The position numbers and the translations under genes were made by a program. Shown here one piece after another: positions 24,337 through 25,679 of a stretch of 25,679 nucleotides of DNA (position 1 is the first letter of the stretch; every line of letters starts with the position of its first letter). The notes under the pieces were generated by a model, which saw only the letters and a list, made by a program, of their open reading frames with translations, made no database searches and was not told the origin of the DNA. This DNA is from Candidatus Cloacimonadota bacterium (lineage in GTDB: Bacteria > Cloacimonadota > Cloacimonadia > Cloacimonadales > TCS61), in contig JAUVKM010000002.1 in assembly GCA_030596265.1 (NCBI GenBank), positions 1 through 25,679 on the forward strand, written 5' to 3'.

Positions 24337-25437
24337 TTAAATCAATTTAAAAAAGATTTCAACTCCTATATTGATCGCTTTTTCGTCGGGAAGAAATTTT
24401 GGAGAATGTAGATCAGCATTACTATCTTTCTTTCCAACTCCCAACCAGAAGAGAAGGCCATTGTATTTTTCAGTAAAAAATCCAAAATCCTCACCTGTAA
24501 AAACCATCTTGGCTTCTTTAAATTCAATCTGTGTTTCTAATGCTTTTAATTTAAGTTTCTTAAATAATTTTTCATCATTACTAACTTCTTTGTAGTAAGA
24601 TTTATGAATTATTTCTGCATCAACTCCATGCTTTTTAGCAATTTGTGATTTAATATTTTCTATTAAAGCTTTTAATATTTCATGATCCTTATCTGTGAAA
24701 GCACGGAAAGTCCCTTCCAATCTGCATTCAGCCGGAACTGCATTCATCACAACACCAGCATTCATTTTACCAAAAGCACAGATCACTTGTTTTCTAATTG
24801 GGAATTTTCTCATTATTTCTTTTTCGATCTCAAGGTAGAATTCTGCACCTGCGGTAAGTGCATTTATTCCTTTTTCTGCAAAAGCAACATGTGCACTTCT
24901 ACCTTTGAATACAACCTCGATCTCTTGTGTATTGGCAAAAAATATTCCTGGTTTAGAAGCGATTTCACCTGTTTTCATTTCACCGTTTACATGCAAAGAA
25001 TAAGCTTCTGAGATATCAAATTTATCAAATATTCCTGTATTTAATATACGCATTGCTCCACCTTTTCCTTCTTCGGCTGGTTGGAACAAAAATAATAGAT
25101 TCTCATTAAGATTATCAGTTACAACTTTTTCAATTAGTCCAATCAAGATTGTCATGTGCATATCGTGACCACAAGCATGCATTTTCCCTTTATGCTCTGA
25201 AGAAAAATCGCAATTTGTATCTTCGGTAATTGGAAGTCCATCCATATCTGCTCTGAAAAGTTTATACTTTCCATTCCCGCATGAATATTCGACTACTATC
25301 CCCGGGAATTCGAATGTGTGAATCTTCAATCTATCAAGGTTTTCTAGTAATTGCAGAATATATTTTTGTGTTTTAATTTCTTCAAATCCAAGTTCGGGAA
25401 TTCTATGTAGTCCTTTCCGAATTTCAATTAAATCCAT
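24337..25437 (-). CDS. M20 family amidohydrolase, N-acetyldiaminopimelate deacetylase-like
   Basis: Cytoplasmic di-metal amidohydrolase. The 366 residues follow the M20D pattern: IRKGLHRIPELGFEE at the start, FRADMDGLPI (61-70), ACGHDMHMT (88-96) with ligands Cys89 and His91, QPAEEGKGG (119-127) with Glu122/Glu123, His149 in SLHVNG, then GEDFGFF and a final histidine in ADLHSPKFLPDE. The match to Bacillus YkuR (N-acetyldiaminopimelate deacetylase, acetyl branch of lysine and peptidoglycan precursor synthesis) as I remember it is close at several points, including FANTQE and FWLGVG. A general N-acyl-amino-acid or hippurate hydrolase is the alternative. GAGG lies upstream of the ATG, and a terminator-like element closes the region to the right. 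Confidence 0.88.
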   Translation of the reverse strand: MDLIEIRKGLHRIPELGFEEIKTQKYILQLLENLDRLKIHTFEFPGIVVEYSCGNGKYKLFRADMDGLPITEDTNCDFSSEHKGKMHACGHDMHMTILIGLIEKVVTDNLNENLLFLFQPAEEGKGGAMRILNTGIFDKFDISEAYSLHVNGEMKTGEIASKPGIFFANTQEIEVVFKGRSAHVAFAEKGINALTAGAEFYLEIEKEIMRKFPIRKQVICAFGKMNAGVVMNAVPAECRLEGTFRAFTDKDHEILKALIENIKSQIAKKHGVDAEIIHKSYYKEVSNDEKLFKKLKLKALETQIEFKEAKMVFTGEDFGFFTEKYNGLLFWLGVGKKDSNADLHSPKFLPDEKAINIGVEIFFKLI

Positions 25438-25455
25438 AATTAATTACCTCTTAAT

Positions 25456-25486
25456 AAAATAAGTGAGAGCTGCTTCATTTTGTCAA
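25456..25486 (-). promoter_or_regulatory. Possible sigma-70 promoter of the M20 amidohydrolase gene
   Basis: On the minus strand TTGACA (25486 to 25481) is followed after 18 to 19 bp by TTATTT/TATTTT, a weak -10. The start codon is about 20 nt further on. Plausible but the -10 is poor. Confidence 0.3.
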
Positions 25487-25555
25487 TTTTATATTTGCGA
25501 AAACAGATAATTAGCTTAATATTTAACTAAATAAAGATAAAGGAGGATCCTAAAA

Positions 25556-25621
25556 ATGAAACGAACAAATCTTATTTCAATATGGAAAGAGAAAAAAGAA
25601 TCTCTTCAATTAAATAGTTAA
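25556..25621 (+). CDS. 21-codon leader-like small ORF
   Basis: ATG at 25556, TAA ending at 25621, product beginning MKRTNLISIWKEKKES, basic and without membrane segment. AGGAGG (25541-25546) lies 9 nt upstream, one of the best ribosome sites in the window, which is the main reason to believe it is translated. Two hairpins follow directly (25622-25634 and 25644-25668). The arrangement resembles a leader peptide with an attenuator, but no run of a single amino acid reveals the signal and the downstream gene is outside the window. It could also be a stand-alone microprotein. Confidence 0.5.
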   Translation: MKRTNLISIWKEKKESLQLNS

Positions 25622-25643
25622 TCAGCATTGCTGAAAAATATAT

Positions 25644-25672
25644 TGGGCTGCGAATTTTTCGCAGCCCATTTT
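25644..25672. terminator. 11-bp perfect hairpin, terminator or attenuator
   Basis: TGGGCTGCGAA (25644-25654) pairs perfectly with TTCGCAGCCCA (25658-25668) around TTT. On the plus strand only TTTT follows, a weak tract; on the minus strand ATATATTTTT follows. It may terminate in either direction, or act as an attenuator for a gene to the right. Confidence 0.65.
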
Positions 25673-25679
25673 ACATGTT

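Noticed and set aside
1..25679. CRISPR arrays, tRNA or rRNA genes, insertion sequences
   Set aside because: No regularly spaced repeats, cloverleaf or transposase-like coding sequence was seen on either strand.

Overview
The window is AT-rich bacterial DNA from a diderm of the Fibrobacteres-Chlorobi-Bacteroidetes (FCB) group. A Cloacimonadota-like organism is my best guess. The evidence is a SprA-type giant outer-membrane protein, many signal-peptide and beta-barrel proteins, fibronectin/beta-helix surface proteins, a bacterial-type ferredoxin and, unlike Bacteroidetes proper, strong Shine-Dalgarno sites (AGGAGG, GGAGGA, AGGAGA) before many genes. The taxonomic call is inference from gene content, not from a marker-gene comparison.

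Layout, left to right. (1) 2-943 (+): the C-terminal part of a TolC-family efflux protein cut by the window edge. A 374-bp gap follows, holding a TldD/PmbA-like gene remnant, a terminator and two copies of a palindrome. (2) 1318-3308 (-): manA (mannose-6-phosphate isomerase) followed by a six-helix membrane protein, probably one operon. (3) 3493-8632 (-): a surface-protein pair, an OmpA-like protein with calcium-binding type-3 repeats and, upstream of it, a protein with nine equal-length fibronectin-III-like repeats and a right-handed beta-helix. (4) 8716-14106 (-): an MCE/Mla-type lipid transport cluster. Its order of transcription is MCE protein, then a fusion of a PqiC-like lipoprotein with an outer-membrane beta-barrel, then a STAS-MlaE permease, then the MlaF ATPase, then a Mut7-C RNase-like protein. 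(5) 14191-21056 (-): sprA and, upstream, coaX (type III pantothenate kinase). (6) 21257-23664 (-): a two-cluster ferredoxin too short for usual ORF cutoffs, a TatD nuclease and an unknown exported protein. (7) 23746-24030 (+): a small acidic-tailed protein, then a repeat-bearing 306-bp gap. (8) 24337-25437 (-): an M20 amidohydrolase resembling N-acetyldiaminopimelate deacetylase. (9) 25556-25621 (+): a 21-codon leader-like ORF followed by hairpins at the window edge.

How the genes may work together. Seven genes from coaX to the Mut7-C protein (21056 down to 8716) run in the same direction with gaps from -4 to 84 nt, so they may be largely one transcription unit. Its theme is envelope traffic: SprA is the outer-membrane translocon of type IX secretion where studied, and the MCE cluster should move lipids between the membranes.

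The most unusual item is the 720-residue fusion protein. It ties the lipoprotein partner of an MCE system directly to a predicted outer-membrane barrel, suggesting a compact outer-membrane exit or entry point for lipids without separate MlaA/MlaC proteins in the cluster. No CRISPR array, tRNA, rRNA, transposase or phage gene was seen.
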